Of a DNA stretch of 64,000 nt, positions 1 through 9,309 are shown in pieces. The notes beneath the pieces are model-generated. The model had not been told where the DNA came from, ran no database searches, and saw nothing but the letters and a program-made list of their open reading frames with translations. Numbering within the stretch: the stretch's first letter is position 1; every line of letters begins with the position of its first letter. The stretch is from Bradyrhizobium sp. MOS002 (GTDB taxonomy: Bacteria > Pseudomonadota > Alphaproteobacteria > Rhizobiales > Xanthobacteraceae), in NCBI RefSeq assembly GCF_003020115.1, contig NZ_PYFX01000002.1:744001-808000 (forward strand), in the 5' to 3' direction. The position numbers were made by a program, and so were the translations under genes.

Positions 1-443
1 TCAAGGACTCGGACATCGTCGACAAATGCGCGACCGCGATCTGGACTGGCGACATCTGCTTCTATGTCAACTTCTACCGCATCACGGCCCAGGGCCGCTT
101 TCGCGACGTCGAGCGTGCGCGACTCCAGGCCATCGCACCTGCGATTGGTGCCAGCGTCGCCCGTCATTTCCAGCGGGCCGCGACCGCGCCGCTCGACCAA
201 AACCTCGCCGCGCTGTTCGCGACCCGCGCGCCACTGTCCGCGCTGACGCCGCGCGAGCAGGACGTCTGCCGCCGCATCCTGCTCGGTCTCAGCTCCGAGG
301 CGATCTCGCAAGCGCTGGGCATCAGCCTGCATTCGACGCTCACTTATCGCAAGCGCGCCTATGAGCGACTCGGGATTTCATCGCAGAACGAGTTGTTTGC
401 GATCGTGCTGGGTCTGCTCGCGGGGCCTGACGACCTGAATTGA
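1..443 (+). CDS. LuxR-family transcriptional regulator, C-terminal part
   Basis: The gene is open at the left edge of the window; about 146 codons remain and end in TGA at 441-443. The last 70 residues form a LuxR/GerE-type helix-turn-helix: LTPREQDVCRRILLGLSSEA, followed by an S-x-x-T-Y-R-K-R-A-Y-E-R-L-G-I pattern that matches the recognition helix and the end of the domain. The part before it has no domain I recognise; in relatives it is a ligand or signal domain. The protein should be a DNA-binding activator or repressor, but its signal and targets cannot be read from this fragment. It is followed after about 60 bp by a gene on the opposite strand, so the two genes are convergent. Confidence 0.8.
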   Translation, partial: KDSDIVDKCATAIWTGDICFYVNFYRITAQGRFRDVERARLQAIAPAIGASVARHFQRAATAPLDQNLAALFATRAPLSALTPREQDVCRRILLGLSSEAISQALGISLHSTLTYRKRAYERLGISSQNELFAIVLGLLAGPDDLN

Positions 444-500
444 CGGTGCGCCATCACCGCTTTTTCATGGGGAGTTCAGGCGCCTGATGTTAACGCACAC

Positions 501-1370
501 TCACACCGCAACTAAGCCTGTTTCGCGATCTGACTTCATTTCTGGCTGGCGGGACGTCCCGTCCGAGAGGATCTCTTCTGTCAAAACGGAGAAATGCGCG
601 AGCTCCGTTGGGCCAAACATTGTTGAGATAGCGACGTCGGCGGCGTCGCGCCCGCGAGCAATGACAATTCGACCAATGCGGGGATGATTGTGTCGAGCGT
701 CGAACGTATACCAACGCCCTCCGATATAGGCTTCGAACCACGCACTGAAATCCATCGGCGCTGGGTCCAGTGGAACACCGATATCACCCAAATATCCCGT
801 GCAGTATCGCGCGGGAATGTTGACGCATCGACACAACGCGACCGCCAGATGGGCGAAATCCCGGCATACCCCGATGCGCTCCTGGTGCCCTTCCGAAGCC
901 GTCCGATCGCTACGAGCGAAGCGATAGCCAAACTGAATGCGGTCGTGAACGTAGTCGCAAATGGCCTGCACCCTCTGCCATCCGCCATCGACATGGCCAA
1001 ACGTGGACCAAGCAAGATCCGAGAGCTTTTGGGTATCGCAGTAGCGGCTTCCCAAAAGATACATCAGCGCGCTATCGGGTAGTTCGTGGAGGGGCACCTG
1101 TGGGGCATTCGGCGCCACTGCATCGGGCAATCCGCTATCCTTGATGATGAACTCCGTGCGGATTTCGATTCGCCCGGCGGGCGCTACAAGGCGGGTGCAC
1201 ACATTGCCGAAAACATCGGTGTAGTCCTTGGCCAGGACATTCGGCGAAATCCGCATGGAATGGTCTGTCAGCAGATCTGCCTTCCGGGACGGATGGACGG
1301 TGAGCATGAGCACCATCGGAACCTCCTGGAAGCAATTGAATGCGATATCGTAACCCGCCCGGATCCTCAC
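501..1370 (-). CDS. Transglutaminase-fold protein (COG1305 type)
   Basis: The protein is about 289 residues, with an N-terminal bacterial transglutaminase-like beta region (IRAGYDIAFNCFQEVPMVLM) and a transglutaminase/cysteine-protease core. The core has the nucleophile cysteine in GVCRDFAHLA and an aspartate in WYTFDARHNHPR. The place where the family usually has the catalytic histidine reads DFSAWFEAY, with serine instead. I chose a GTG start at 1370 because AGGGAGA lies at the right distance upstream; the longer frame to 1484 has no ribosome site. The gene is divergent from a second transglutaminase gene across about 180 bp, so both may share a control region. The role is unknown; such proteins in proteobacteria are often proteases or amidases rather than true transglutaminases. 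Confidence 0.85.
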   Translation of the reverse strand: MRIRAGYDIAFNCFQEVPMVLMLTVHPSRKADLLTDHSMRISPNVLAKDYTDVFGNVCTRLVAPAGRIEIRTEFIIKDSGLPDAVAPNAPQVPLHELPDSALMYLLGSRYCDTQKLSDLAWSTFGHVDGGWQRVQAICDYVHDRIQFGYRFARSDRTASEGHQERIGVCRDFAHLAVALCRCVNIPARYCTGYLGDIGVPLDPAPMDFSAWFEAYIGGRWYTFDARHNHPRIGRIVIARGRDAADVAISTMFGPTELAHFSVLTEEILSDGTSRQPEMKSDRETGLVAV

Positions 1371-1550
1371 GACCGTCTCCCTGCCTGTCACCATTGACAG
1401 TGCACACAAAGCTCGATCGCCTCGCTTGTTCCTCGGAATCGGCTTGTAATTTGCTGAAATCCTAGGCAGTCGTGCGAGGCGCACAATTCACCTTCCCGCT
1501 TGGAATCGATGCGCGAACCGGGTCATATCTCAAGGTCCTGAGCAAATGCG

Positions 1551-2420
1551 ATGACCCTTTACACTGTCCATCACAGCACGGTTTATCGCTATCGCCGACC
1601 AGTCAGGCTTGGTCAGCATCAGATGCTTTTTCGACCGCGCGACAGCTTCGACCAGCGCCTGCTCGACTGCCGCCTTGTCGTAAGACCAGAGCCGGCGGAA
1701 ATTCGCTGGATCCACGACGTCTTTGGCAACTGCCTAACGTTGATCGACTTCAATACCAATGCAGAGACGCTTGAGTTCGAAACCACCATTCGCCTCGAGC
1801 ATACTCCCGAGAACTCGCCCGACTTTCGAATCGAGGAGTACGCTCGAGCGCACCCATTCACCTATGACGAAGGCGAGCTTCCGGACCTTGCGCCATACAT
1901 TCGCCGTCAGTTTCCTGACGGTCAATGCATAGAGGACTGGTTGTCACGCTTCATGGAGCTCGGGAAAATCCGGCCAACCGGCCAGTTGTTGATGACGCTC
2001 AACGAAGCAATCGCTGAAAGCGTTTCATATCAGCGCAGGACGTCGCGAGGGACGCAAACGCCAGCCGAGACGCTCAGCTCTCAACAAGGGACTTGTCGTG
2101 ACTTCGCCCTTCTCATGATTGAAGCAGCTCGCCTGCTGGGCTTCGCAGCCCGCTTCATGACCGGATATATTTATGTGCCCGATCGCGACGGACCAGTAAG
2201 GCTCGGTGGCGGCTCGACGCATGCGTGGTGTTCGATCTACATCCCCGGTTCCGGCTGGGTGGAATTCGATCCCACCAACGGCATCGTGGGAAATCGCGAG
2301 TTGATCAGAGTTGGCGTTGCTCGAACTCCGGGTCAAGCTGTTCCGCTCTCCGGGAGCTATTGGGGCGAACCTGACGACGACGCCGGGATGGAAGTCGCGG
2401 TCAACGTGAAGTCGGAGTAA
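1551..2420 (+). CDS. Transglutaminase-like cysteine protease family protein
   Basis: 289 residues. The N-terminal third (MTLYTVHHSTVYRYRRPVRL onward, with WIHDVFGN) is the bacterial transglutaminase-like N-terminal domain. The core carries a complete triad: Cys182 in QGTCRDFALL, His224 in GSTHAWCSIY and Asp240 in VEFDPTNG. The fold suggests a cytoplasmic peptidase or amidase; no signal peptide is present. The gene diverges from the paralog on the other strand. The two proteins have the same length and domain layout but only this one keeps the histidine, so they probably differ in activity. The start ATG at 1551 fits the family N-terminus. Confidence 0.88.
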   Translation: MTLYTVHHSTVYRYRRPVRLGQHQMLFRPRDSFDQRLLDCRLVVRPEPAEIRWIHDVFGNCLTLIDFNTNAETLEFETTIRLEHTPENSPDFRIEEYARAHPFTYDEGELPDLAPYIRRQFPDGQCIEDWLSRFMELGKIRPTGQLLMTLNEAIAESVSYQRRTSRGTQTPAETLSSQQGTCRDFALLMIEAARLLGFAARFMTGYIYVPDRDGPVRLGGGSTHAWCSIYIPGSGWVEFDPTNGIVGNRELIRVGVARTPGQAVPLSGSYWGEPDDDAGMEVAVNVKSE

Positions 2421-2508
2421 CCACAAGAGCTGCTGCAAAATCTTCCCTGCCGTAACGAGCTTCAGGACCCCGAACGTCCCTACCTGCAGTACTCCCAATG
2501 GCCGCTTG

Positions 2509-2736
2509 ATGAAGCGCGAGTTGATCGAGCCATGTCCTGAATCGCCGCTCGAGTATCGGATGCTGTTCTACACATTGCCGGGCAACGCGTGGCGGGTTGA
2601 CGCCATGCTCCCGCTGCTGAACGAACCCGCAGCTTGGTCCGATCGTTGCGAACGGCGCTTCCGCGAGTTGCCTGGTTTAAAGAGCTGGCAGATCGACTAT
2701 TGGCTGACGCGTGGTCGCGCGTTGGTGGACGCTTAG
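2509..2736 (+). CDS. Small hypothetical protein
   Basis: A 75-codon frame starting MKRELIEPCPESPLEYRM and ending WLTRGRALVDA. The composition is protein-like, with many aromatic and charged residues (four Trp) and no long low-complexity stretch. I recognise no domain, signal peptide or membrane segment. It follows the transglutaminase gene by 88 bp on the same strand and could be cotranscribed. No good ribosome-binding site is visible before the ATG, and a TTG lies just before it, so the reality of the gene and its start are both uncertain. Confidence 0.4.
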   Translation: MKRELIEPCPESPLEYRMLFYTLPGNAWRVDAMLPLLNEPAAWSDRCERRFRELPGLKSWQIDYWLTRGRALVDA

Positions 2737-2824
2737 TCTGCCGTCCCTATCGCTGGGGACAGACGCCGGCCACGTGGCTTGCTAGTCTGGCCTGAAGGAC
2801 ACGAGAATCCAGGGAGAAGCCGCC

Positions 2825-3988
2825 TTGAGTACCGCGCCGCGCATCGACATCGACCCGGCCGCATTCTGGGCCGATCCCTATCCGATGCTCGCGACAATGC
2901 GCAAGGAGGCGCCGATCGCCTTCGTGCCGCAGCTCGGTTCGACGCTGCTGACGAGCCGCGACGACATCTCGATCTCCGAGAAGCAGATCGACGTGTTCTC
3001 CTCGCACCAGCCCGCAGGCCTGATGAACCGGCTGATGGGCCACAACATGATGCGCAAGGACGGCGAGGCGCACCAGATCGAGCGCCGCGCGATGTTTCCG
3101 ACGGTGTCGCCGAAGACGGTGAAGGCGCACTGGGCCGCGCTGTTCCAGGCCCATGCCGACCGCATCATCGACGCGATCGCGCCCGGGCGGATCGATTTCA
3201 TGCGCGATTTCGCGTTGCCGTTCTCCGGCGAATGCCTGAAGTCGATCACCGGCCTCACCAATATCGGCTTTGCCGACATGGACGCCTGGTCACAGGGCAT
3301 GATCGAGGGCATCGCCAATTACGGCGGCGACGCAGCCGTCGAGGCGCGTTGCCATGCGGCGACCTCGGGTATCGATGCGGCGATCGACGACATCCTGCCG
3401 GTGATGCGCAAGCATCCCGACCAGAGCATCCTCGGCGTGCTCCTCGCCTCGGGCATGGCGATGGAGAGCGTGCGCGCCAACGTCAAACTCGCGATATCAG
3501 GCGGCCAGAACGAGCCGCGCAAGGCGATCGCCGGCACGGTGTGGGCGCTGCTGAGCCATCCCGACCAGCTCGATCTCGTGCGCAAGAACGAGGTGACGTG
3601 GCTCCAGGCCTTCGAGGAATATGCCCGCTGGATCTCGCCGATCGGCATGTCGCCGCGGCGCATCGCAAAGCCTTGGACCATCCGAGACGTTTCGTTCGAG
3701 ACGGACGAGCGGGTGTTCCTGATGTTCGGCTCGGCCAACCGCGACGAGAAGCATTTTGAGCGCGCCGACCAGTTCGACGTGCGGCGTGATACGGCCAAGA
3801 GCGTCGCATTCGGCGCCGGCCCGCATTTCTGCGCCGGCGCCTGGGCCTCGCGCGCCATGATTGCCGACGTCGCACTGCCGACCTTGTTCGCGCGTGCCGG
3901 TCGGCTCGAGATCGCAGATGACGAACCCGTGCGGATCGGCGGCTGGGCGTTCCGCGGGCTGCAAAATCTGCCGGTGAGATGGTCTTAG
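2825..3988 (+). CDS. Cytochrome P450
   Basis: 387 residues, a usual size for a soluble bacterial P450. The heme-binding loop FGAGPHFCAGAW gives the axial thiolate Cys336. The K-helix E-x-x-R is in FEEYARWISP, and the downstream SPRRIAKP segment matches the usual arginine-containing region. The I-helix reads ISGGQNEPRKAI (about residues 224-235), where most P450s have an acid-threonine pair; here the positions are Glu230-Pro231. The start is TTG at 2825, with GGGAGAA eight bases upstream. The protein should bind heme and use electrons from a ferredoxin or reductase encoded elsewhere; none is adjacent. The substrate is unknown. Confidence 0.92.
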   Translation: MSTAPRIDIDPAAFWADPYPMLATMRKEAPIAFVPQLGSTLLTSRDDISISEKQIDVFSSHQPAGLMNRLMGHNMMRKDGEAHQIERRAMFPTVSPKTVKAHWAALFQAHADRIIDAIAPGRIDFMRDFALPFSGECLKSITGLTNIGFADMDAWSQGMIEGIANYGGDAAVEARCHAATSGIDAAIDDILPVMRKHPDQSILGVLLASGMAMESVRANVKLAISGGQNEPRKAIAGTVWALLSHPDQLDLVRKNEVTWLQAFEEYARWISPIGMSPRRIAKPWTIRDVSFETDERVFLMFGSANRDEKHFERADQFDVRRDTAKSVAFGAGPHFCAGAWASRAMIADVALPTLFARAGRLEIADDEPVRIGGWAFRGLQNLPVRWS

Positions 3989-4003
3989 CAGTTTCGGTGT
4001 CAT

Positions 4004-4115
4004 CGCCCGCCTTGTGCGCAATTGCGCACTGGAGCGGGCGATCCAGTACGCCGCGGCGGTTGTGTGACGCATTGAAGTCTCAGGAATACTGGATTCCCCG
4101 CCTTCGCGTGGAATG
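4004..4115. repeat. Dispersed intergenic repeat with palindromic core
   Basis: Non-coding DNA between the P450 gene and ssuA (3989-4490). It holds a 16-bp perfect palindrome, GTGCGCAATTGCGCAC at 4014-4029, flanked by GCCCGCC and GGAGCGGGC, which extend the stem. After about 70 bp comes ACTGGATTCCCCGCCTTCGC. This arrangement resembles intergenic repeats common in bradyrhizobial genomes, recalled rather than searched. The rest of the gap (about 4130-4490) should hold the ssu promoter and leader; no clear operator was seen there. Confidence 0.6.
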
Positions 4116-4490
4116 ACAGTTGAGATGGAAGACGCTTCGCGCCACGACAGCTCCCAGTCCGCCATGATGCCATCCTGCTCCTGTTTTGGCCGACGAGTCA
4201 AAGCCAATTTCGGATAAGGCGTAAGTCGTTGTTTTCGCACGCCCCGGCTACTGTGCATGGGTTGTTTTCGAGGTTTTTTGAATCTCGGCCGGGTTGCGTG
4301 CGTTTTTCACATTCGCGTGCGGAAAAATATCCCCTGCATTCGCGCCGTGGATTGAAAGATTATTCATGCGCTCCGCCACGCGCGCAGTGCCTGCATCGCT
4401 ATTTTTCCGCGCGTCTCGACACCTCCGATAAGCCGCACCATCATTCCCGAGCACGAATGAAGGACGGCCGCATGCGGCCTGGAGTGTCGA

Positions 4491-5453
4491 ATGCAGCGTC
4501 GGGACTTTCTCAAGCTATCCGTTGGAACTGCGGCAGCCACCGCATTCGCTTTGCACGCCGACGCACAAGGAACGTCACAAGGCGCGGTGAAGGAAATTCG
4601 TATCGGCTACCAGAAGACCGGCGTGCTGGTTATCACGCGTCAGCAGGCCGCCCTGGAAAAACATTTCGCTCCCCTGGGCATCGACGTGAAATGGGTCGAG
4701 TTCTCGTCGGGGCCTCCGATGATGGAGGCGATGAATGTCGGCAGCATCGATTTCGGCGCGGTCGGCGATTCCCCGCCGGTGTTCGCCCAGGCCGCGGGCG
4801 CGGCGATCGTCTATGCCGCCGGCCAGCCCATCACCAACGGGCAAGGCATTCTGGTGCCGAAGGATTCGCCGATCCGCGGCATCGCCGACTTGAAGGGCAA
4901 GCGCGTCGGCTTCACCAAGGGTTCCAGCGCGCACAACATCGTGGTGCAGACGCTGGAGAAGGCGGGCCTCACCTATGCCGACATCACGCCGGTCTATCTG
5001 ACGCCGCCGGATGCCGGGCCCGCTTTTGCCAATGGCAGCATCGAGGCCTGGGCGATCTGGGATCCGTATTTCGCGATCGGCGAGACCAAGCAGGGCGGCC
5101 GCATCCTGATCAATGCGCGCGACGTCACCAAGACCAATTCCTTCTTCATCGCCAACCGCGAGTTCGCGAAAAACCACGGCGCCATCCTGCAGCAGATCAT
5201 CGATGCGACGACCGCGGCCGGTCGGTGGGCCGAGCAGCACCGCGACGAGGTCGCCAAATCGCTCGCCGCGATCACCGGCGTCCCGTTGGACATCCAGACC
5301 GTCGCCGCCAATCGCGCGAATTTCGTGGTCGGCCCGGTCACCGACGACATCGTCAACACCCAGCAGGGCGTCGCCGACCGCTTCCACAAGCTCGGCCTGA
5401 TCCCGAAGCCGATCGTGATCCGCGACATCGTCTGGCGCAACCCGGCAGCCTGA
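4491..5453 (+). CDS. ssuA: Aliphatic sulfonate ABC transporter substrate-binding protein, Tat-type signal
   Basis: 320 residues. The N-terminus MQRRDFLKLSVGTAAATAFA has the twin-arginine pattern R-R-D-F-L-K before a hydrophobic stretch, so export by Tat is likely. The mature part starts at KEIRIGYQKTGVLVI and has the SsuA/TauA-type marks: FSSGPPMMEAMNVGSIDFGA and PVFAQAAGA. It should capture alkanesulfonates in the periplasm and pass them to SsuC-SsuB. It is first in an operon; 38 bp separate it from a second ssuA. A GGAG lies 6 bp before the ATG. Confidence 0.93.
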   Translation: MQRRDFLKLSVGTAAATAFALHADAQGTSQGAVKEIRIGYQKTGVLVITRQQAALEKHFAPLGIDVKWVEFSSGPPMMEAMNVGSIDFGAVGDSPPVFAQAAGAAIVYAAGQPITNGQGILVPKDSPIRGIADLKGKRVGFTKGSSAHNIVVQTLEKAGLTYADITPVYLTPPDAGPAFANGSIEAWAIWDPYFAIGETKQGGRILINARDVTKTNSFFIANREFAKNHGAILQQIIDATTAAGRWAEQHRDEVAKSLAAITGVPLDIQTVAANRANFVVGPVTDDIVNTQQGVADRFHKLGLIPKPIVIRDIVWRNPAA

Positions 5454-5491
5454 TCGTGCCAACCAATCTCCCCATTTCAAAGGGTTTGAAC

Positions 5492-6445
5492 ATGAGGCGT
5501 ATTATCCAGCGTCTGATCGCGGCCATCGTGCTATCGATCGGCATCGTCGCCGCCGCAGTCGGCACCTCCTACGGACAGGACAAGGTCGTCCGCATCGGCT
5601 ACCAGAAATACGGCAAGCTGGTCCTGCTCAAGAGCAAGGGTACGCTGGAGCCGAAGCTCGCCGCCGACGGCTACAAGGTGGTGTGGACCGAATTCCCCTC
5701 CGGCCCGCCGCTGCTCGAGGCGCTCAATGTCGGCGCGATCGATTTCGGCAACACCGGCGAAGCCCCGCCGATCTTCGCGCAGGCCGCCGGCGCGCCGATC
5801 CAGTATGTCGCCTATGAGCCGCCGGCGCCGAAGGGCGAGGCGATCCTGGTGCCGAAGGACAGTCCGCTGAAATCGGTCGCCGATCTCAAGGGCAAGAAGG
5901 TCGCGCTCAACAAGGGCTCCAATGTCCATTACCTTCTGGTCAAGGCGCTGGAGAAAGCCGGCGTCAGATATTCCGAGATCGAGCCGGTATTTCTCGCACC
6001 AGCCGACGCGCGCGCCGCCTTCGAGCGCGGCGCGGTCGATGCGTGGGTGATCTGGGATCCGTTCCAGGCCGCCGCGGAAGCCGCGACCGGCGCACGCACG
6101 CTCGCCGACGGCACGGACATCGTCGCGAACCACCAGTTCTATTTCTCCTCGAAGAAATTCCTCGAAGCCCATCCTGATATCGTCGACGCCGTGCTGGCCG
6201 AGCTGAGCGCGGTCGACGATTGGGCCAAGGGCGATATCCACGCGGTCGCCGAGCAGCTGGCACCGTCGATCGGCCTGTCAGTCCCGGTGGTCGAGGTTGC
6301 GCTGAAGCGGCAATCCTACGGCATCAAGCCGCTGACCGATGCCGTCATCGCCGATCAGCAGCAGGTTGCGGACGCGTTCTTCGCGCTCAACCTGATCCCC
6401 AAATCCATCAAGATTTCCGACGTGGCCCGGAGGCCAGGATCATGA
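5492..6445 (+). CDS. ssuA: Aliphatic sulfonate ABC transporter substrate-binding protein, Sec-type signal
   Basis: 317 residues. The signal peptide is [20 protein letters not shown], without a clear Tat motif, followed by the mature start [20 protein letters not shown]. Shared SsuA features are [29 protein letters not shown] and [13 protein letters not shown]. It is a paralog of the gene directly upstream and probably feeds the same SsuBC transporter, perhaps with a different ligand range. Its stop codon overlaps the start of ssuD by four bases (ATGA), which points to translational coupling. A longer in-frame reading upstream overlaps the first ssuA and was rejected. Confidence 0.93.
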   Translation: MRRIIQRLIAAIVLSIGIVAAAVGTSYGQDKVVRIGYQKYGKLVLLKSKGTLEPKLAADGYKVVWTEFPSGPPLLEALNVGAIDFGNTGEAPPIFAQAAGAPIQYVAYEPPAPKGEAILVPKDSPLKSVADLKGKKVALNKGSNVHYLLVKALEKAGVRYSEIEPVFLAPADARAAFERGAVDAWVIWDPFQAAAEAATGARTLADGTDIVANHQFYFSSKKFLEAHPDIVDAVLAELSAVDDWAKGDIHAVAEQLAPSIGLSVPVVEVALKRQSYGIKPLTDAVIADQQQVADAFFALNLIPKSIKISDVARRPGS

Positions 6446-7617
6446 GCACGCACAGCAAGCAAGCGAACGCCAACATCCTCTGGTTCCTGCCGACCCACGG
6501 CGACGGCCGCTATCTCGGCACCGGCATCGGCGGCCGCGAGGTCAATTTCAACTATCTGCGCCAGATCGCGCAGGCCGCCGACCAGCTCGGCTATTTCGGC
6601 GTGCTTCTGCCGACCGGGCGGTCTTGCGAGGATTCCTGGATCGTCGCCTCCTCGGTCGCGCCGTTCACCGAGCGGCTGCGCTATCTCGTGGCGGTCAGGC
6701 CCGGCCTGCAATCGCCGAGCGTGGCCGCGCGCATGACCGCGACGCTCGACCGCATCACCAACGGCCGGCTTCTGGTCAACGTCGTCACCGGCGGCGATCC
6801 CGTCGAGAACAAGGGGGACGGCATCTTCCTCGGCCATGACGAGCGCTACGAGGTCACCCGCGAGTTCCTCAGCGTCTATAGCGAGCTGCTCGCCGGCAAG
6901 ACCGTCAACGTCGAGGGCAAGCACATCCACGTCGAAGGCGGCAAGCTGCTGTTTCCTCCGGTGCAGTCGCCGCGCCCGCCGCTGTATTTCGGCGGCTCCT
7001 CGGATGCCGGCATCGACGTCGCCGTCGACACCGTCGACAAATACCTCACCTGGGGCGAGCCGCCGGCCTTGGTCGCGGAGAAGATCGCGAAGGTGAGGGA
7101 GGTGGCCGCCGCACGCGGTCGAAAACTATCGTTCGGCATCCGGCTCCACGTGATTGTCCGCGAGACCAGCGACGCGGCCTGGCAGGCTGCCAACGAGCTG
7201 ATCAAGCATGTCAGCGACGAGACCATCGCGACTGCGCAAAAGAACTTTGAGCGGATGGATTCGGTCGGCCAGCAGCGCATGGCGCAGCTCCATGGCGGCA
7301 AGCGCGACAAGCTCGAGATCGCCCCGAATCTGTGGGCCGGCGTCGGCCTTGTGCGTGGCGGCGCCGGCACGGCACTCGTGGGCGACGCCCAGACGGTCGC
7401 GGCCCGCATCAGGGAGTATCAGGACATCGGCATCGATACCTTCATCATGTCGGGATACCCGCATCTGGAGGAAGCTTATCGTTTCGCCGAGCTGGTGTTC
7501 CCGCTGCTTTCGTTGGAGCAGCCCAGCAACGTGACCAGGCTGCACTTCAACGGTGGTCCTTTTGGTGAAACGGTCGGCAGCGACTTCCGTCCGCAGCACA
7601 AGGTGTCGCAGTCATGA
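6442..7617 (+). CDS. ssuD: FMNH2-dependent alkanesulfonate monooxygenase
   Basis: 391 residues, close to the usual 380-390. SsuD uses reduced FMN and oxygen to cleave C-S bonds of alkanesulfonates, giving an aldehyde and sulfite. Family features visible are [16 protein letters not shown] at the N-terminus, [15 protein letters not shown], the luciferase-like stretch [17 protein letters not shown] and YFGGSSDAG. It overlaps the preceding ssuA by four bases and ssuC by four bases, so the genes are coupled. Reduced FMN probably comes from the flavin reductase encoded at the end of the operon. Confidence 0.96.
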   Translation: MSTHSKQANANILWFLPTHGDGRYLGTGIGGREVNFNYLRQIAQAADQLGYFGVLLPTGRSCEDSWIVASSVAPFTERLRYLVAVRPGLQSPSVAARMTATLDRITNGRLLVNVVTGGDPVENKGDGIFLGHDERYEVTREFLSVYSELLAGKTVNVEGKHIHVEGGKLLFPPVQSPRPPLYFGGSSDAGIDVAVDTVDKYLTWGEPPALVAEKIAKVREVAAARGRKLSFGIRLHVIVRETSDAAWQAANELIKHVSDETIATAQKNFERMDSVGQQRMAQLHGGKRDKLEIAPNLWAGVGLVRGGAGTALVGDAQTVAARIREYQDIGIDTFIMSGYPHLEEAYRFAELVFPLLSLEQPSNVTRLHFNGGPFGETVGSDFRPQHKVSQS

Positions 7618-8420
7618 GCCTGATCGACAGCGTTTCACTCCCGCGCGGGTTGCGCCTGCCGCGCGTCGACGGCCTGATCCAGTGGATCGTGCCGCTCGCC
7701 ATCATTGCGATCTGGCAGGTCGCCAGCGTCACCGGCTTCGTGCCGACGCGGGTGTTGCCGGCGCCGAGCGACGTCTTGCTTGCGGGCTGGAAGCTGCTGC
7801 TCTCCGGCGAGCTCGTGCGCAACATCTGGGTTTCGTTCTGGCGCGCCTCGATCGGCTTTCTGATCGGCGGCAGCATCGGCTTCGCGTTCGGTCTTGCCAA
7901 CGGCCTGTCGCAGCTGTCGTCAAAGCTCACCGACACGACGCTCCAGATGGTGCGCAACGTGCCGCATCTGGCGCTGATCCCGCTGGTCATCCTGTGGTTC
8001 GGCATCGACGAGAGCGCGAAGCTGTTCCTGGTGGCGCTCGGCGTGTTCTTCCCGATCTACCTCAACACGCTGCACGGCATCCGCACCGTCGATCCCCAGC
8101 TGATCGAGATGGGCCGCATCTATGGCATGACCGATGGCGAGCTGTTCCGCCGCGTGATCTTTCCGGGCGCGCTGCCTTCGATCTTCGTCGGCATCCGGTT
8201 CGCGCTCGGCATCATGTGGCTGACACTGATCGTCGCCGAAACCATCGCGGCCTCCTCAGGCCTCGGCTACATGGCGATGCAGGCGCGCGAGTTCATGCTG
8301 ATCGACGTCGTCGTGCTCTCGATCCTGATCTATGCGCTGCTCGGCAAGCTCGCCGACAGTGCCTCCCGTGTGCTGGAGCGCCTGACGCTCTCCTGGCACC
8401 CGGCTTTCCAGAAACGTTGA
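7614..8420 (+). CDS. ssuC: Sulfonate ABC transporter permease
   Basis: 268 residues with about six hydrophobic segments, for example [19 protein letters not shown] near residue 23. The segment [20 protein letters not shown] near residue 165 matches the EAA loop that contacts the ATPase, with its conserved glycine seven residues from the P. The start overlaps the ssuD stop (ATGA). It forms the inner-membrane channel of the SsuABC importer. Confidence 0.95.
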   Translation: MSLIDSVSLPRGLRLPRVDGLIQWIVPLAIIAIWQVASVTGFVPTRVLPAPSDVLLAGWKLLLSGELVRNIWVSFWRASIGFLIGGSIGFAFGLANGLSQLSSKLTDTTLQMVRNVPHLALIPLVILWFGIDESAKLFLVALGVFFPIYLNTLHGIRTVDPQLIEMGRIYGMTDGELFRRVIFPGALPSIFVGIRFALGIMWLTLIVAETIAASSGLGYMAMQAREFMLIDVVVLSILIYALLGKLADSASRVLERLTLSWHPAFQKR

Positions 8421-8440
8421 GCAGAAATACTGGGAATCAC

Positions 8441-9277
8441 ATGCAGACAGCCCTTCGTACCTCCCTTCCGGACACTGAGCTCGCCACCCGCGCCAATTTC
8501 GCGCCTCACGCCCGCGTCGTGCGCGAGGAGCGCCCGGTGCAAACGAGCGGCCTGCCGCTCAGCATCCGCGGCCTGCGCAAATCCTACGGCGACAACGAGG
8601 TGCTGCGCGGCATCGACCTGCACATCCCCGCCGGCCAGTTCGTCGCCATCGTGGGCAAGAGCGGCTGTGGCAAGAGCACGCTGCTGCGCCTCATCGCCGG
8701 CCTGGAGAAAAGCGACGCCGGCAGCATCTCGCTCGGCGACGCTGTGAAGCCCGAGGATATCCGCGTGATGTTCCAGGAGCCCCGGCTGTTGCCCTGGGCC
8801 CGCGTTCTCTCCAATGTCGAGGTCGGCCTCGGCCGCGATCGTGCCTCGTCCGACGCGCATTCGCGCGCGGAGAAGGCGCTGACCGAGGTCGGGCTGACCG
8901 ACAAGCGCGACCAGTGGCCCTCGGTGCTGTCGGGCGGCCAGAAGCAGCGCGTAGCCCTTGCCCGCGCGCTGGTCTCGCGCCCCCGTGTGCTCGCCTTCGA
9001 CGAGCCGCTCGGCGCGCTGGACGCGCTGACCCGCATCTCGATGCAGCGGTTGCTGGAGCGGGTCTGGCGCGACCAGGGCTTTACCGCGATCCTGGTGACC
9101 CACGATGTCGCCGAGGCGGTCGCGCTGGCCGACCGGGTGCTGGTGATCGAGGAAGGGCGGATCGCCCATGACGTCGTGGTTAACGCGGACCGGCCCCGCG
9201 AACGCGGCTCGGCCGAGCTCGCGGGTCTCGAAGGCTCGATCCTGAGCCACCTTTTGTCGGCGGACGATCGTACCTAA
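8441..9277 (+). CDS. ssuB: Sulfonate ABC transporter ATP-binding protein
   Basis: 278 residues. The ATPase marks are complete: Walker [11 protein letters not shown]-loop [11 protein letters not shown], signature [15 protein letters not shown], Walker [13 protein letters not shown] and switch histidine [10 protein letters not shown]. About 45 extra residues precede the ATPase core, which starts at [12 protein letters not shown]. The ATG at 8441 is 20 bp after the ssuC stop. The Q-loop wording EPRLLPW is typical of the nitrate/sulfonate/taurine subfamily, which supports the assignment. Confidence 0.95.
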   Translation: MQTALRTSLPDTELATRANFAPHARVVREERPVQTSGLPLSIRGLRKSYGDNEVLRGIDLHIPAGQFVAIVGKSGCGKSTLLRLIAGLEKSDAGSISLGDAVKPEDIRVMFQEPRLLPWARVLSNVEVGLGRDRASSDAHSRAEKALTEVGLTDKRDQWPSVLSGGQKQRVALARALVSRPRVLAFDEPLGALDALTRISMQRLLERVWRDQGFTAILVTHDVAEAVALADRVLVIEEGRIAHDVVVNADRPRERGSAELAGLEGSILSHLLSADDRT

Positions 9278-9309
9278 ATAGAGAGGGACCCCCGCTTGGG
9301 GACGATGCC

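Noticed and set aside
4229..5491. N-terminal extension of the second ssuA back to 4229
   Set aside because: It overlaps the first ssuA completely; the Sec-type signal peptide begins at 5492.
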